From assembly GCF_050753385.1 (NCBI RefSeq), contig NZ_JBLZFZ010000012.1:1-64000 (forward strand): 64,000 bases of DNA, given 5' to 3'. A program made the position numbers and the translations under genes. The DNA is from Pantanalinema rosaneae (lineage in GTDB: Bacteria > Cyanobacteriota > Cyanobacteriia > Leptolyngbyales > Leptolyngbyaceae). Below are positions 7,538 through 16,884 of this stretch, piece after piece; position 1 is the stretch's first letter, and each line of letters opens with the position of its first letter. The notes beneath the pieces were generated by a model. The model ran no database searches, had not been told where the DNA came from, and saw nothing but the letters and a program-made list of their open reading frames with translations.

Positions 7538-8902
7538 ATGACCTTCACGGCTAGTTCTTCCTTCGACCTGCCCGCTCTGATCGCCGAGTTGCAGGGGCTA
7601 GATCTGATCACCGATCTAGCTCAGATCGCTAAACTATCAAGCGATTGTTATTACTTTAGTCCCGTCCTACAACCCATTCTCAGTGATAAATGTGGTGATT
7701 TAGTGGTTCGAGCTGCCAACGAAGCCGAGGTGCTGCGGGTGGCTGAGGCATGTGTTCGGCATCGTGTCCCCATTACTGTGCGGGGGGCAGGCACTGGCAA
7801 CTATGGACAATGTATGCCGTTGGCAGGCGGAGTCATCCTCGACTTAACCCGGATGCAGGCTGTGAAGTGGATGAAGCCGGGAATTGCCTGTGTGGAACCG
7901 GGAGTGAAACTGGCAGCGATCGATAAACAATCCCGCGAGATCGGGTGGGAAATTCGCATGGCTCCCTCTACCTACCGTACTGCGACGATCGGAGGCTTTA
8001 TTGCTGGAGGGAGTGGCGGCATTGGCTCAATCACCTATGGACAACTGCGCGATCGCGGGAATCTATTAGCCCTGCGGGTGGTAACGATGGAAGATCAACC
8101 CCGTGTGATCGAACTGCGGGGGGACGATGTGCAAAAGGTGAATCATGCCTATGGGACGAATGGCATCATCACCGAACTTGAAATTCCCTTAGCCCCTGCC
8201 TATGCCTGGGCAGAAGCGATCGTTAGCTTTTCCGACTTTATGGCGGCGGCTCGGTTTGGTCAGGCAATTGCCCATAGTGATGGGTTGATCAAAAAATTGG
8301 TGACGGTATGCGCCGATCCGATTCCCACCTATTTCACTGCCCTGCGATCGACGATTCCGGCATCTCATCATGCGGTATTAGTCATGGTAGCTGAATGCTG
8401 TTTGGAACCCTTTCACGAACTGGTCAAAGAATTTAGTGGTCATTTCTGTTACGAGAAGACGGCTCAGGAAGCGGCAAAAGGGGTGACGTTGATGGAATAT
8501 TCCTGGAATCATACGACCCTCCACGCCCGTTGTGTGGATGCCTCCTTAACCTATCTGCAAACCCTATTTCCGGCGGATCCAGACCTGAAGCTGGTTGAGC
8601 AAATGTATCACCGCTATGGTGACGAAGTCATGATGCACCTGGAGTTTGCCCGAGCCATGGGTACGATGCACCCGATCGGCTTGCAACTGGTACGCTATAC
8701 CACCGAGAAGCGGTTAAACCAGATTATTGCCGATCACGAAGCTGAGGGGGCCATTATCTTCAATCCTCACACGTATATTCTGGAGGATGGTGGCATGAAA
8801 ACGGTGGATGTGGAACAGTTGGCATTTAAGGAACAGGTTGATCCCTACGGATTACTCAATCCCGGCAAGATGCGGGCATGGCTAGAGCAAAGACATGGCT
8901 GA
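7538..8902 (+). CDS. FAD-binding oxidoreductase (GlcD/PCMH type)
   Basis: A 454-residue flavoenzyme with an N-terminal PCMH-type FAD-binding domain. The diagnostic run is VRAANEAEVLRVAEACVRHRVPITVRGAGTG in pieces, then GGVILDLTRM and a second nucleotide-contact region GGFIAGGSGGIGSITYGQLRD. The C-terminal FAD-oxidase domain ends with FNPHTYILEDGG and DPYGLLNPGKM, the usual closing motif of this family. Members oxidise 2-hydroxy acids such as glycolate or D-lactate; the substrate here is not readable. No transit or signal peptide is present. Its stop overlaps the next start by eight bases, so the two are translationally coupled. Confidence 0.85.
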   Translation: MTFTASSSFDLPALIAELQGLDLITDLAQIAKLSSDCYYFSPVLQPILSDKCGDLVVRAANEAEVLRVAEACVRHRVPITVRGAGTGNYGQCMPLAGGVILDLTRMQAVKWMKPGIACVEPGVKLAAIDKQSREIGWEIRMAPSTYRTATIGGFIAGGSGGIGSITYGQLRDRGNLLALRVVTMEDQPRVIELRGDDVQKVNHAYGTNGIITELEIPLAPAYAWAEAIVSFSDFMAAARFGQAIAHSDGLIKKLVTVCADPIPTYFTALRSTIPASHHAVLVMVAECCLEPFHELVKEFSGHFCYEKTAQEAAKGVTLMEYSWNHTTLHARCVDASLTYLQTLFPADPDLKLVEQMYHRYGDEVMMHLEFARAMGTMHPIGLQLVRYTTEKRLNQIIADHEAEGAIIFNPHTYILEDGGMKTVDVEQLAFKEQVDPYGLLNPGKMRAWLEQRHG

Positions 8903-9563
8903 ACTGATCTTTTCTCTACCCTGGCACTGTTTAATCCGTTCGGCTCAAGTGACTGACCAGTGGATACTGCAAAAATTTGTGCTAGGGCTAATCTGGACAG
9001 AAGCCTTCGCCTTTGATTTACGGATGCTGGCTTATCGAGTCCTGCGGTTAGCTGCCCTGGGGGTCGCGATCGCTCTAGAACAGTGGCTCTTACAGCAGCC
9101 GATCGCCCAGCCCTGGAAACTGCTGGTAGTGATGCTATTGTTCTATTCCTGTGGTGCGGCGTTTCTCTCGATCTGTACGCTATTCCTATATCTGCTCCTC
9201 ATTCCCACCGAGCCCTTATTTAACTGGTCGCTCTATCATGTGATCGAGTGTAATGGGGTGCCCGTTGGCTGTGCGGCGCTGGGGCATTACGCTGAGTTTT
9301 GCGTGTTATATCACCTATTCATTCATCCCGACTGGCGGCGACGATCGTTGGGAGCCTGTTTAGTCCAAAGCCTGACTCAAACTACCCACCAACCGATTTA
9401 TCTGGTCTGTAAACCGAAGTTGCAATGGTTCTATAGCCGTTTAGGCTTCCAGCCGGTTGCTTGGCAGGATCTTGCTCCCCCGGTGCTGGTTCACTTTAGT
9501 GATTTTGACCTCGATCGCCGCCTGTATGGAGTCACCTGGAAGGTGATGTGCCACTCACGATGA
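8895..9563 (+). CDS. Membrane-anchored GNAT N-acetyltransferase
   Basis: A 222-residue protein with two hydrophobic segments in the first half (around MLAYRVLRLAALGVAIAL and LLVVMLLFYSCGAAFLSICT) and a GNAT acetyltransferase fold in the second half. The acetyl-CoA loop is seen in HPDWRRRSLGACLVQSL, and a late FYSRLGFQPV motif is typical of GNATs. The N-terminal anchor places the catalytic part at the cytoplasmic face of a membrane. It overlaps the FAD oxidoreductase by eight bases (ATG at 8895) and its end overlaps the convergent metallopeptidase by nine bases. The acceptor is unknown. Confidence 0.72.
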   Translation: MAELIFSLPWHCLIRSAQVTDQWILQKFVLGLIWTEAFAFDLRMLAYRVLRLAALGVAIALEQWLLQQPIAQPWKLLVVMLLFYSCGAAFLSICTLFLYLLLIPTEPLFNWSLYHVIECNGVPVGCAALGHYAEFCVLYHLFIHPDWRRRSLGACLVQSLTQTTHQPIYLVCKPKLQWFYSRLGFQPVAWQDLAPPVLVHFSDFDLDRRLYGVTWKVMCHSR

Positions 9564-10433
9564 CATCTGCCAGCCCAAACGAGTTGGCTGTTCATACACC
9601 CGTTTTAAGGTATTCACATCCCGTACAGAAATAGTCGGTGGTTGCGCTACCTGAGTAGTATACAGGGCATCCGTCGGGAGTAAGCTATGCCCCCAAATCC
9701 CTAGCGCATGACCTAACTCATGGCGGGCGGTTGCCAGGGTATAGGCTAGGGGTTGATCGGGTCGTAAATAGATCGTAAAGCGATGGGCTAAGGCGATCGC
9801 AGTTGCCGCCTTTGTTTCAGCCGGAGTCCGTTTAACGTAAATTTCGTAGCGAGTTTCCGCATTCCGGGCACGAATCTGGAACCGAGGGGATGGGGTTGGT
9901 TGTGAGCTATTTGACGGTTCTGAACTGAGTCGTAAGGGAGGAGTCGATCGCCAAATTATGATATCAGCTTCCTCCGCCTGGTTAACCACCGTGAGCGGTA
10001 AGTAAGCGTTCCACTCCTGGATCGCCTGGAGCACCGCCTTTACCCAACCCTGCGATCGCTGGGCAGTAAAAGCATTGGGTGGATTAGTCTCCACGGGTTC
10101 CACAAATACCTTCACTGGAAAGTCTGACCAGACTAAGTAGCCCACATTCACAGGCTGGATCTGGTCAAAATAATCTCCACTTGCCTGTTTGTCCTGCCAT
10201 TGTGCCAAAGTTGGCGGCAGAGGATGGACTTGGAAAGGCACATCCCGCTTCCCTGCCTGAGCCAACTCTGTGTTTGAACCAGGATCATGCTTTAGCTGCA
10301 ATCCATCCGTCGGCATCGACCAGGAGAATGCAGTAGATCCCCAACTCACGATCGCCAGTCCCACCATAAAGGCAAGACAGGATTTCAGCCACGATCGCAC
10401 CTTTGCCTGGGTCACATCCGGGAACCAGTTCAC
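9555..10433 (-). CDS. Secreted matrixin-like zinc metallopeptidase
   Basis: A 292-residue exported protein. The N-terminal hydrophobic segment (LAFMVGLAIVSWGSTAFSW) is a signal peptide or anchor. Near the C-terminus is the extended zinc motif HELGHALGIWGH, the HExxHxxGxxH/D form of metzincin/matrixin peptidases, followed by LYTTQVAQPPTISVRDVNTLKRVY, which would supply the Met-turn-like region, although a clear Met is not seen. The middle contains the AVLQAIQEWNAYLPL segment common in such peptidases. It lies 10 bases after secG on the same strand, suggesting a gpmI-secG-peptidase transcript. Confidence 0.75.
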   Translation of the reverse strand: MNWFPDVTQAKVRSWLKSCLAFMVGLAIVSWGSTAFSWSMPTDGLQLKHDPGSNTELAQAGKRDVPFQVHPLPPTLAQWQDKQASGDYFDQIQPVNVGYLVWSDFPVKVFVEPVETNPPNAFTAQRSQGWVKAVLQAIQEWNAYLPLTVVNQAEEADIIIWRSTPPLRLSSEPSNSSQPTPSPRFQIRARNAETRYEIYVKRTPAETKAATAIALAHRFTIYLRPDQPLAYTLATARHELGHALGIWGHSLLPTDALYTTQVAQPPTISVRDVNTLKRVYEQPTRLGWQMSS

Positions 10434-10443
10434 ATGGGGTCAG

Positions 10444-10677
10444 TTAGCGAGGCAACCAATTAGAACTGAGGATGACCGTCATGCCCATAAAAATGGCAGT
10501 TAACGCCCAGGTCACACGATTCAGAGTCGTTTCAGCACTCTTGGTACTGGTAAACAATTGCGCCTGTCCCCCTAATCCGCCTAAACCATCGCCTTTAGGA
10601 CTATGAAGTAAGACCAAAACGATCAATCCCAGGGCAGAAAGCGACCAGATAATTTGCAGGACAGCAGTCAGCGACAT
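10444..10677 (-). CDS. secG: Protein translocase subunit SecG
   Basis: A 77-residue membrane protein with two transmembrane segments (VLQIIWSLSALGLIVLVLL and VTWALTAIFMGMTVIL). Between them is the conserved cytoplasmic loop HSPKGDGLGGLGGQAQLF, diagnostic of SecG. It assists SecYE in protein export at the plasma and thylakoid membranes. It is 110 bases downstream of gpmI, an arrangement I recall in other cyanobacteria. Confidence 0.95.
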   Translation of the reverse strand: MSLTAVLQIIWSLSALGLIVLVLLHSPKGDGLGGLGGQAQLFTSTKSAETTLNRVTWALTAIFMGMTVILSSNWLPR

Positions 10678-10787
10678 GTGAAAACCTTTTGATGAACAAG
10701 ATTCGGTGTTAGCTCAAAACGAGACGATGGAGCGGCTAAACATCCACCGTCCTCTAGTCTATCGCAAACTGATTTTGCCTTAATGCC

Positions 10788-12386
10788 CTAACGTGCGACT
10801 TTCACCGGAGTCCGGTTTGCCCGCACATCAAAATCAGCCGCCTGGATCATCGAACGTCCAGTCATTTCCGGGGGCTGGGGAACTTTGAGAATATCCAGAA
10901 TCGTGGGCGCAATATCTGACAACCGTCCATCCGATCGCAGAGTGACATCGGTACCATGACCGGGAATCTTCACCCCTTCCCCTTCAATCAAAATCAATGG
11001 CACTGGATTGGTGGTATGGGCAGTCCAGGGATTCCCTTGCTCATCCCACATCAACTCTGCATTACCGTGATCGGCGGTGATCAACGCGGTTCCTCCGGCG
11101 CGGCTAATGCTTTCCAGTAACCGACCGAGGCAAGCATCTACGGTTTCCAATGCCTGAATTGCAGCATCCATATTGCCCGTATGCCCCACCATATCCGGAT
11201 TCGCATAGTTGATCACAATCAGCGAATAGATCCGACGCTCGATCGCGGCAATCACCGTATCCGTCACGGCAACGGCGGACATAGCGGGAGCGCGATCGTA
11301 GGTTGCTACCTGAGGACTGGGGATCAGTTCCCGATCTTCACCGGGAAAGGGTTCCTCAATCCCCCCATTAAAAAAGTAGGTGACATGGGCGTATTTTTCC
11401 GTTTCGGCAGTGCGGAATTGGCGCAAGCCGTGGTTCGCAATCACTTCGCCCAGAATGTTACTGAGGTTCTGGGGCTCAAATGCCACTTCAACGGTTAGCG
11501 AGGGGTCGTATTGGGTAAATGTGGCAAACGCCAGGGATGGGATCATCTCCCGATCGAAACCCTGGAACTTGGGATCGACAAAGGCTTGGGTCAGTTGCCG
11601 CGCCCGATCGGGACGGAAGTTGAAGAAAATCACGCCGTCTCCCGGTTCAACTGCACCAGGAGCAATCCGAGTCGGTACCACAAACTCATCGGTGACTCCG
11701 GCATCATAGGAGGCTTGTAATACTTCTAAGACCGATCGCCCGTCCCCAGAGCCATCCTGGGTCATGATGTTGTATGCCCGCCGTACCCGATCCCAACGAC
11801 GATCGCGATCCATGCTGTAATAGCGTCCGCTTAAAGTGACGATCCGCCCAATGCCAAGCTGCTCGGAGTAATCCACAATCTGTTGAATTGAGTGCTTCCC
11901 AGAGGTGGGTGGTGTATCCCGTCCATCCGTCACTACATGAATGCAAACATCCGTCAGCATTTGCTCCTTTGCCATGTCCAGTAGACCCAGCAGGTGGGTG
12001 ACATGGGAATGTACGCCTCCCTCGGAACACAGTCCGACCAGATGGAGCTTGCCGTTATTCCGCTTGACGGTTTGACAAATTTTCACCAGGGCAGAGTTGC
12101 TCAGCAGTGTGCCATCTTCAACCGCATCGGAAATCCTGACTAATTCTTGCGGAACTACCCGTCCGGCTCCAATGTTGAGATGCCCTACCTCAGAATTCCC
12201 CATTTGACCCTCTGGCAACCCGACATCCTTGCCAGAAGTGCGAATTAAGGTGTGAGGATATGCCTGCCACAAACTGCTCATGACAGGAGTCTTAGCGGCT
12301 GCCACGGCGTTCCCGTCTGTGTCCTCGCGATACCCCCAGCCATCCAGGATAATTAATACAACTGGAGAGATAGGCGCTTGCGCCAT
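10788..12386 (-). CDS. gpmI: 2,3-bisphosphoglycerate-independent phosphoglycerate mutase
   Basis: A 532-residue alkaline-phosphatase-superfamily enzyme interconverting 3- and 2-phosphoglycerate in glycolysis. The start carries VVLIILDGWGYRED with the first metal aspartate. The catalytic serine is in GQMGNSEVGHLNIGAGR. Later metal ligands lie in MVGHTGN and TADHGNAELM. Length is normal. The ATG at 12386 is followed at once by conserved sequence. The gene shares the minus strand with secG downstream and is separated from the ABC-F gene upstream by 370 bases that should hold its promoter. Confidence 0.96.
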   Translation of the reverse strand: MAQAPISPVVLIILDGWGYREDTDGNAVAAAKTPVMSSLWQAYPHTLIRTSGKDVGLPEGQMGNSEVGHLNIGAGRVVPQELVRISDAVEDGTLLSNSALVKICQTVKRNNGKLHLVGLCSEGGVHSHVTHLLGLLDMAKEQMLTDVCIHVVTDGRDTPPTSGKHSIQQIVDYSEQLGIGRIVTLSGRYYSMDRDRRWDRVRRAYNIMTQDGSGDGRSVLEVLQASYDAGVTDEFVVPTRIAPGAVEPGDGVIFFNFRPDRARQLTQAFVDPKFQGFDREMIPSLAFATFTQYDPSLTVEVAFEPQNLSNILGEVIANHGLRQFRTAETEKYAHVTYFFNGGIEEPFPGEDRELIPSPQVATYDRAPAMSAVAVTDTVIAAIERRIYSLIVINYANPDMVGHTGNMDAAIQALETVDACLGRLLESISRAGGTALITADHGNAELMWDEQGNPWTAHTTNPVPLILIEGEGVKIPGHGTDVTLRSDGRLSDIAPTILDILKVPQPPEMTGRSMIQAADFDVRANRTPVKVAR

Positions 12387-12756
12387 AAAACCATGCCTTC
12401 CGTGAATGAATTCTTCCGCAAATCATAACATTGCCACCCACTCTCTCGAAGCTAGTGCAAATACGAGAGTGTCAGGAAACTGTAATGATATTTTACCGAA
12501 ATGGCAAACCCAGCCCCAGCAATTACCGAGTGCATAGGCAAATTGGCAAGGGGATCAGACACTAGGATTAATGATCGTTGTAACAGATTTTGCCAACGCT
12601 ACCTTGAAACTAAATGGTTTCTTCGGAATCTACGATCGTGAGTGATCCCCATCATCTGCTGCGGTCAATCGTCAGGGAGTGGCTTCAGGCTGGAACTTCT
12701 GATTCAGCCTATATATAACGTCGCTCAGTCTATCCCACACCGATCGCCAGACTCCC
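12387..12756. other. Intergenic region upstream of gpmI
   Basis: About 370 bases between the ABC-F stop and the gpmI start. I see no gene or RNA. A short inverted repeat, CTCTCG at 12443-12448 with CGAGAG at 12464-12469, lies about 60 bases upstream of gpmI. The rest is ordinary sequence with AT-rich stretches that probably contain the gpmI promoter. Confidence 0.5.
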
Positions 12757-14469
12757 TTACTTTTGAGCTTTCTTCGCTTTTTCCTTCTCCTTCTGTTTGG
12801 CTCGTTTCGCCGCTGTTTTCGCCACTTTTTCGGCTTCGATCGCCGCTAGTCGAGTTTTTTCTTTTTCCTCAGCAATTTTGTCGAGATAGTAATGATAGTC
12901 GCCCCGATAGAGCAGTAATTCACCCTCCCGAATTTCTACAATCTTATTGGCAACCTGGGAGATAAAGTACCGATCGTGGGAGACGACGATCGCGGTGCCA
13001 TCGTAATTCTGTAAGGCATCCTCCAGCATTTCCTTCGCCGGAATATCTAAGTGATTCGTCGGTTCATCTAGGATCAATAGATTGGCTGGACGCAGTAGCA
13101 TTTTAGCCAGAGCTAATCGGGCTTTTTCGCCGCCACTTAAGGCTCCGACCTGCTTAAACACCATCTCGCCACTGAACAGAAACCGTCCGAGCAAGGTGCG
13201 AACCTCTTCATTCGTCCAACTGGGCACTTCATCGTGGATGGTATCCATCACGGTCTTCTCTAGATCCAGAGCTTCTGCCTGATTCTGTTCAAAATAACCG
13301 GGGATCACGTTATGGTCGCCGAGTTTTACGGTTCCTTCGGTTGCCGCTTCCATGCCCATGATCAGGTGTAACAGCGTCGATTTTCCCGCCCCATTGGGAC
13401 CCAGAATTGCGATGCGATCGCCCCGTTCGATCAACAATTCTGCCCCCAGAAACAAAATTCTGTCATCGTAGGCATGGGTTAAATCCTTAATCAGTACGAC
13501 TTCTCGACCGCTGCGGGGAGATGGCGGAAAGTGAAACTTTAAGGTTCTTAGTCCGGCATCGGGAGCTTCAATCAGTTCAATTTTCTCTAATTGCTTTTCA
13601 CGGCTCTTGGCTTGGGTGCTGCGGGTGGCACTCGCCCGGAAGCGATCGACGAATGCCTGTTGTTTTTCTAATTCCTTCTGTTGGCTTTCATAGGCACTTT
13701 GTTGGGCTTGCCGGTTTTCTTCCTTCTGCTGCAAGTAGGCGGAGTAGTTCCCTAAATAAGTCGTAGAAACACCACGCTCCGTTTCGACAATTTGAGTACA
13801 GAGGCGATCGAGAAACTCCCGGTCATGGGAGACGATTACCATTGGGGTTTCGATCCCCTTCAGGTAAGTTTCTAGCCATTCGATCGTTTCTAAGTCCAAA
13901 TGGTTTGTTGGTTCATCCAATAACAATAAATCGGGAGTTTGCAGCAAAATCTTGCCTAAACTCATCCGCATCTGCCAACCGCCACTAAAGGCACTGACCA
14001 GACGATCGCCATCCTCCAACGCAAAGCCCAGTTCGGGCAGAATTTTCTCAACCCGAGTATCTAAGACATAGCCATCCATCGCTTCAAATTGGCGCTGCAA
14101 TCGATCCATTTCGTGAATGAGCTTGTCCAGTTGTTCGGGATCTGCCGTTTCCATCTCGCGATGCACCTGTGCTAACCGTTCATGCACATCGTTGGCTTCC
14201 CGAAAGGCTCGCCAAAACTCCTCCCGCACAGTCCGACTGGGATCAACCTCAAACTCCTGGGTCAGGTAAGCAATCCGTAAACTGGCAGGACGAATCACTT
14301 CCCCGGCGGTCGGTTCAATTTCACCGGCGACAATCTTCAGTTGCGTGGTTTTTCCTGCCCCGTTGACTCCAACCAACCCAATGCGATCGCCCGGTTTCAC
14401 TTCCCAATTCACATCCTTCAGGACTTCTCCGGTGGGATAAATTTTGCTGACATGCTCCAGGCGCAACAT
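12757..14469 (-). CDS. ABC-F family ATPase (translation factor type)
   Basis: A 570-residue soluble protein with two ABC ATPase domains and no membrane segment. Domain one has Walker A GVNGAGKTT, signature FSGGWQMRM and Walker B LLLLDEPTNHLDL. Domain two has GPNGAGKST, signature LSGGEKARL and LLILDEPTNHLDI. The inter-domain linker carries the charged helical arm with QQAFVDRFRASATRSTQAKSR in two pieces, the P-site-tRNA-interaction-motif region of ABC-F proteins. The Lys-rich C-terminal tail resembles the Uup-type basic extension. Such proteins act on ribosomes; the subfamily (Uup, YbiT or other) is not certain. Confidence 0.9.
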   Translation of the reverse strand: MLRLEHVSKIYPTGEVLKDVNWEVKPGDRIGLVGVNGAGKTTQLKIVAGEIEPTAGEVIRPASLRIAYLTQEFEVDPSRTVREEFWRAFREANDVHERLAQVHREMETADPEQLDKLIHEMDRLQRQFEAMDGYVLDTRVEKILPELGFALEDGDRLVSAFSGGWQMRMSLGKILLQTPDLLLLDEPTNHLDLETIEWLETYLKGIETPMVIVSHDREFLDRLCTQIVETERGVSTTYLGNYSAYLQQKEENRQAQQSAYESQQKELEKQQAFVDRFRASATRSTQAKSREKQLEKIELIEAPDAGLRTLKFHFPPSPRSGREVVLIKDLTHAYDDRILFLGAELLIERGDRIAILGPNGAGKSTLLHLIMGMEAATEGTVKLGDHNVIPGYFEQNQAEALDLEKTVMDTIHDEVPSWTNEEVRTLLGRFLFSGEMVFKQVGALSGGEKARLALAKMLLRPANLLILDEPTNHLDIPAKEMLEDALQNYDGTAIVVSHDRYFISQVANKIVEIREGELLLYRGDYHYYLDKIAEEKEKTRLAAIEAEKVAKTAAKRAKQKEKEKAKKAQK

Positions 14470-14872
14470 AAGGACTTCTCCAGGCAGAGTAAGGAAGGGT
14501 ATGGCTTGACTTTAACAAACTATGACGTTCCAGATAATCTCAACTTCACCCGTTATGCCGCGATCGCGGCAACCCGATGGGAAAGCACAGCCTGTTGTCA
14601 GAGCGATCGCATCGATGAACGTATCAAAGCAGCAGCTATTTCCTGTAAATCCACGGAGGTAATTTGATCAGATGGCATCAGTAGCCATTAAACCTGCCAA
14701 TAGTAAACCTGATTTACTCGCAATTTCCCTAAGAAAATTAGTTTGACTTTGAGCTAGAAATGCCGAGCTTTGAGCAAAGCTTTTTCCTGTTATTCCAGCT
14801 TTTATTTGTGGGAACTCTGTAATTAAGTTCCGGCAACTTATGAATAAATCAGGGGATTTGAAGTGAGGTTTC
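14470..14872. other. Divergent intergenic region
   Basis: About 400 bases between the divergent ABC-F (-) and haloperoxidase (+) genes. It should hold both promoters. A tight hairpin followed by T residues is present at 14766-14785 (listed separately). I see no convincing gene; an 84-codon minus-strand frame here lacks a family signature and overlaps the haloperoxidase start. Confidence 0.5.
14766..14785 (+). terminator. Terminator-like hairpin in leader region
   Basis: AGCTTTG at 14766-14772 and CAAAGCT at 14775-14781 pair directly, and four further T bases follow to 14785, the form of a small intrinsic terminator on the plus strand. It lies about 90 bases before the haloperoxidase start, so it may attenuate that gene or end a short upstream transcript. 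The tiny loop makes it uncertain. Confidence 0.35.
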
Positions 14873-16528
14873 ATGCCTAGTTCGCTGACACCATCTAACC
14901 GTTCAGAACAGCACTCAAGCATCTATCAATATGGCGGAGATCTACTAAATCCAAACCATTCAACGAATAGTGACTCTAGCCAATCTGGCAGATTTCGCTT
15001 CCGTAGCCATGAGCCAGCGGATACTGTTAGAAAAATTAAAGTTAAAAGTCGAAATCAATCCGTATTCGATCGCGTTGGCACAGAGGATACCGATGATTTA
15101 TTTTGCTTCAAACTAAGGAAGGATAGTGTTCTCAACCTATCATTAAATGGGCTACAAGCCGATGCCGATTTGGCATTACTCAATCAGAATGGACGGGTGA
15201 TTCACACCTCCAGTAACAACGGTACAACGTCTGAAACCTTACGCATTGTTCTAGAAGCCGGTACTTATTATGTGCGGATTCATGCCAATAGTGGCAATAC
15301 TCCCTATCGCTTCAGTTGGCAAGCAGATAGCCGACCCAAAACCTTACGGAACTATGCGGATACGCTCCAGGGCTATAGCGATGACAATGTCGTATTGGAC
15401 TGGAACCAGGTCACGCTGCAAGCGATTAAAGCCGCCGGTACTCCTCCCCCTTATGCGGCCCGGAATATGGCGATCGTTCATGCCGCCATTTATGACGCAG
15501 TGAATTCGATCGTGCATTTAGGGCAACAGTATTGCACAACCGTTAACGCACCCCGGGGAACCTCTGCGATCGCAGCCGTAGCAGGAGCCGCCTACCAAAC
15601 GCTGATTAGCTTATATCCCAATCAGAAAGCCACGTTTGATGCCGCATTAGCGAATACTTTGGCTCGCGTTGCCGATGGCGCTTCGGAACAAAATGGCTTG
15701 GCGATCGGCACGGCGGTTGCCAATCTCATCCTGTCCGCTCGGAGTAATGATGGAGCGAATGCTACCGTTGCCTACACGCCTCTCGCTGGAGATGAATACT
15801 GGCATCCTACAGCCCCCAACTTTGCTCCAGCGCTACTGCCGCAATGGCCATTCGTCAGACCTTTTGCGATGACCAGCGATGACCAATTCCGTCCGGCTGG
15901 ACCACCTGCTTTTACCAGTGCCCAGTTTCAATCTGAGATAGATGAGGTACGGCGGCTAGGGGGCAATGTTAATTCCCAGAGAACGGCTGACCAAACCGAA
16001 ATTGCCCTATTTTGGGCAGATGGCAGTGGCACCTATACCCCTCCTGGTCACTGGAATGATATTGCAGAGGATATTGCTCGGCGAGAAAACACCAGTTTGT
16101 TTGAGGATGCCCGTCTGTTTGCCATGCTGAATATTAGCCTGGCAGATGCTGGCATTGTCGCCTGGGATGCCAAGTATGCCTATAACCAATGCCGTCCGAT
16201 TCAAGCCATCCGGGCATCCTCCGCTCCCACCTGGACACCGTTAATTAATACACCACCCTTCCCGGATTACATTTCCGGACACAGCACCTTTAGTGGAGCG
16301 GCTAGTTCCATGTTGTCCTATTTATTTGGCAATAATTACAGTTTCTCCACAACTACCGATGGTTTACCGGGCGTTATCCGCTCCTATCGGAGTTTTGAGC
16401 AAGCCGCCAATGAAGCGGGACGCAGCCGCATCTATGGTGGCATTCACGTAGAATCTTCTAACCAGGATGGGCTAATGGCTGGACGGCAGCTTGCCAGTTA
16501 TGTAATGCAAAATTTCCTGGTTGTATAG
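14873..16528 (+). CDS. Vanadium-dependent haloperoxidase / PAP2-like protein with N-terminal PPC-like domain
   Basis: A 551-residue protein. Residues about 60-160 form a beta-rich pre-peptidase-C-like domain (DTDDLFCFKLRKDSVLNLSL; LEAGTYYVRI). The remainder is a vanadium-haloperoxidase/PAP2 helical domain. The anion-binding set can be placed at K434, R441 (in CRP), S468-G469-H470 (in PDYISGHSTF), R519 (in SRIYGGIH) and H525, matching K-R-SGH-R-H of the family. Members oxidise halides with peroxide or hydrolyse phosphoesters. No classical signal peptide is seen, though PPC domains are usually on exported proteins, so export by another route is possible. ATG 14873 has GAGG upstream. Confidence 0.85.
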   Translation: MPSSLTPSNRSEQHSSIYQYGGDLLNPNHSTNSDSSQSGRFRFRSHEPADTVRKIKVKSRNQSVFDRVGTEDTDDLFCFKLRKDSVLNLSLNGLQADADLALLNQNGRVIHTSSNNGTTSETLRIVLEAGTYYVRIHANSGNTPYRFSWQADSRPKTLRNYADTLQGYSDDNVVLDWNQVTLQAIKAAGTPPPYAARNMAIVHAAIYDAVNSIVHLGQQYCTTVNAPRGTSAIAAVAGAAYQTLISLYPNQKATFDAALANTLARVADGASEQNGLAIGTAVANLILSARSNDGANATVAYTPLAGDEYWHPTAPNFAPALLPQWPFVRPFAMTSDDQFRPAGPPAFTSAQFQSEIDEVRRLGGNVNSQRTADQTEIALFWADGSGTYTPPGHWNDIAEDIARRENTSLFEDARLFAMLNISLADAGIVAWDAKYAYNQCRPIQAIRASSAPTWTPLINTPPFPDYISGHSTFSGAASSMLSYLFGNNYSFSTTTDGLPGVIRSYRSFEQAANEAGRSRIYGGIHVESSNQDGLMAGRQLASYVMQNFLVV

Positions 16529-16542
16529 CGGTTCTCAGGCTG

Positions 16543-16586
16543 AAACACCCCCCAGAGCGATCGCCGGGATCACCTGGGGGATGTTT
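16543..16586. terminator. Strong stem-loop between convergent genes
   Basis: AAACACCCCCCAG (16543-16555) pairs with CTGGGGGATGTTT (16574-16586) at 12 of 13 positions. The ends are A/T rich, so a U-run-like tail is produced in both directions. It lies between the haloperoxidase stop (16528) and the MoaD-like stop (16609) and should act as a bidirectional terminator. Confidence 0.75.
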
Positions 16587-16608
16587 GTGAATCAGCAATC
16601 AACTGGGG

Positions 16609-16884
16609 TTAGCCACCCGCGATCGCTGGAATGATGCTGACTTCATCGCCTTCTTTCAACGGGGTTTTGATGCCCTCTAAGAAGCGGATGTCTTCGCTGT
16701 TGACATAGAAATTGACGAAGCGGCGCAGTTCGCCCTTATCATCACATAACCGAGCTTTGATCCCCGGACAGCTTTGTTCCAATGCATCCAGTAGTTCGGC
16801 GATCGAACTACCATTACATTCAACCGTGGCTTGATTGTTGGTCAGTTTTTGCAAAGGGGTTGGAATCAGAACTTTAACGGACAT
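16609..16884 (-). CDS. MoaD/ThiS-family ubiquitin-like sulfur carrier
   Basis: A 91-residue beta-grasp protein ending in the diagnostic Gly-Gly (IPAIAGG), the site that is adenylated and thiocarboxylated in sulfur carriers. The internal pattern (VKVLIPTPLQKLT; SIAELLDALEQSCPGI; LKEGDEVSIIPAIAGG) fits MoaD-like proteins. It lies 121 bases downstream of thrC on the same strand. That linkage, rather than one with molybdopterin genes, suggests a sulfur-transfer role in amino-acid metabolism, as for CysO in actinobacteria; this is inference. Activation would need an MoeB-like E1, which is not in the window. Confidence 0.85.
   Translation of the reverse strand: MSVKVLIPTPLQKLTNNQATVECNGSSIAELLDALEQSCPGIKARLCDDKGELRRFVNFYVNSEDIRFLEGIKTPLKEGDEVSIIPAIAGG

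Noticed and set aside
14668..14922. 84-codon minus-strand frame upstream of the haloperoxidase
   Set aside because: It overlaps the haloperoxidase start, has no ribosome binding site or recognisable motif, and looks like chance.
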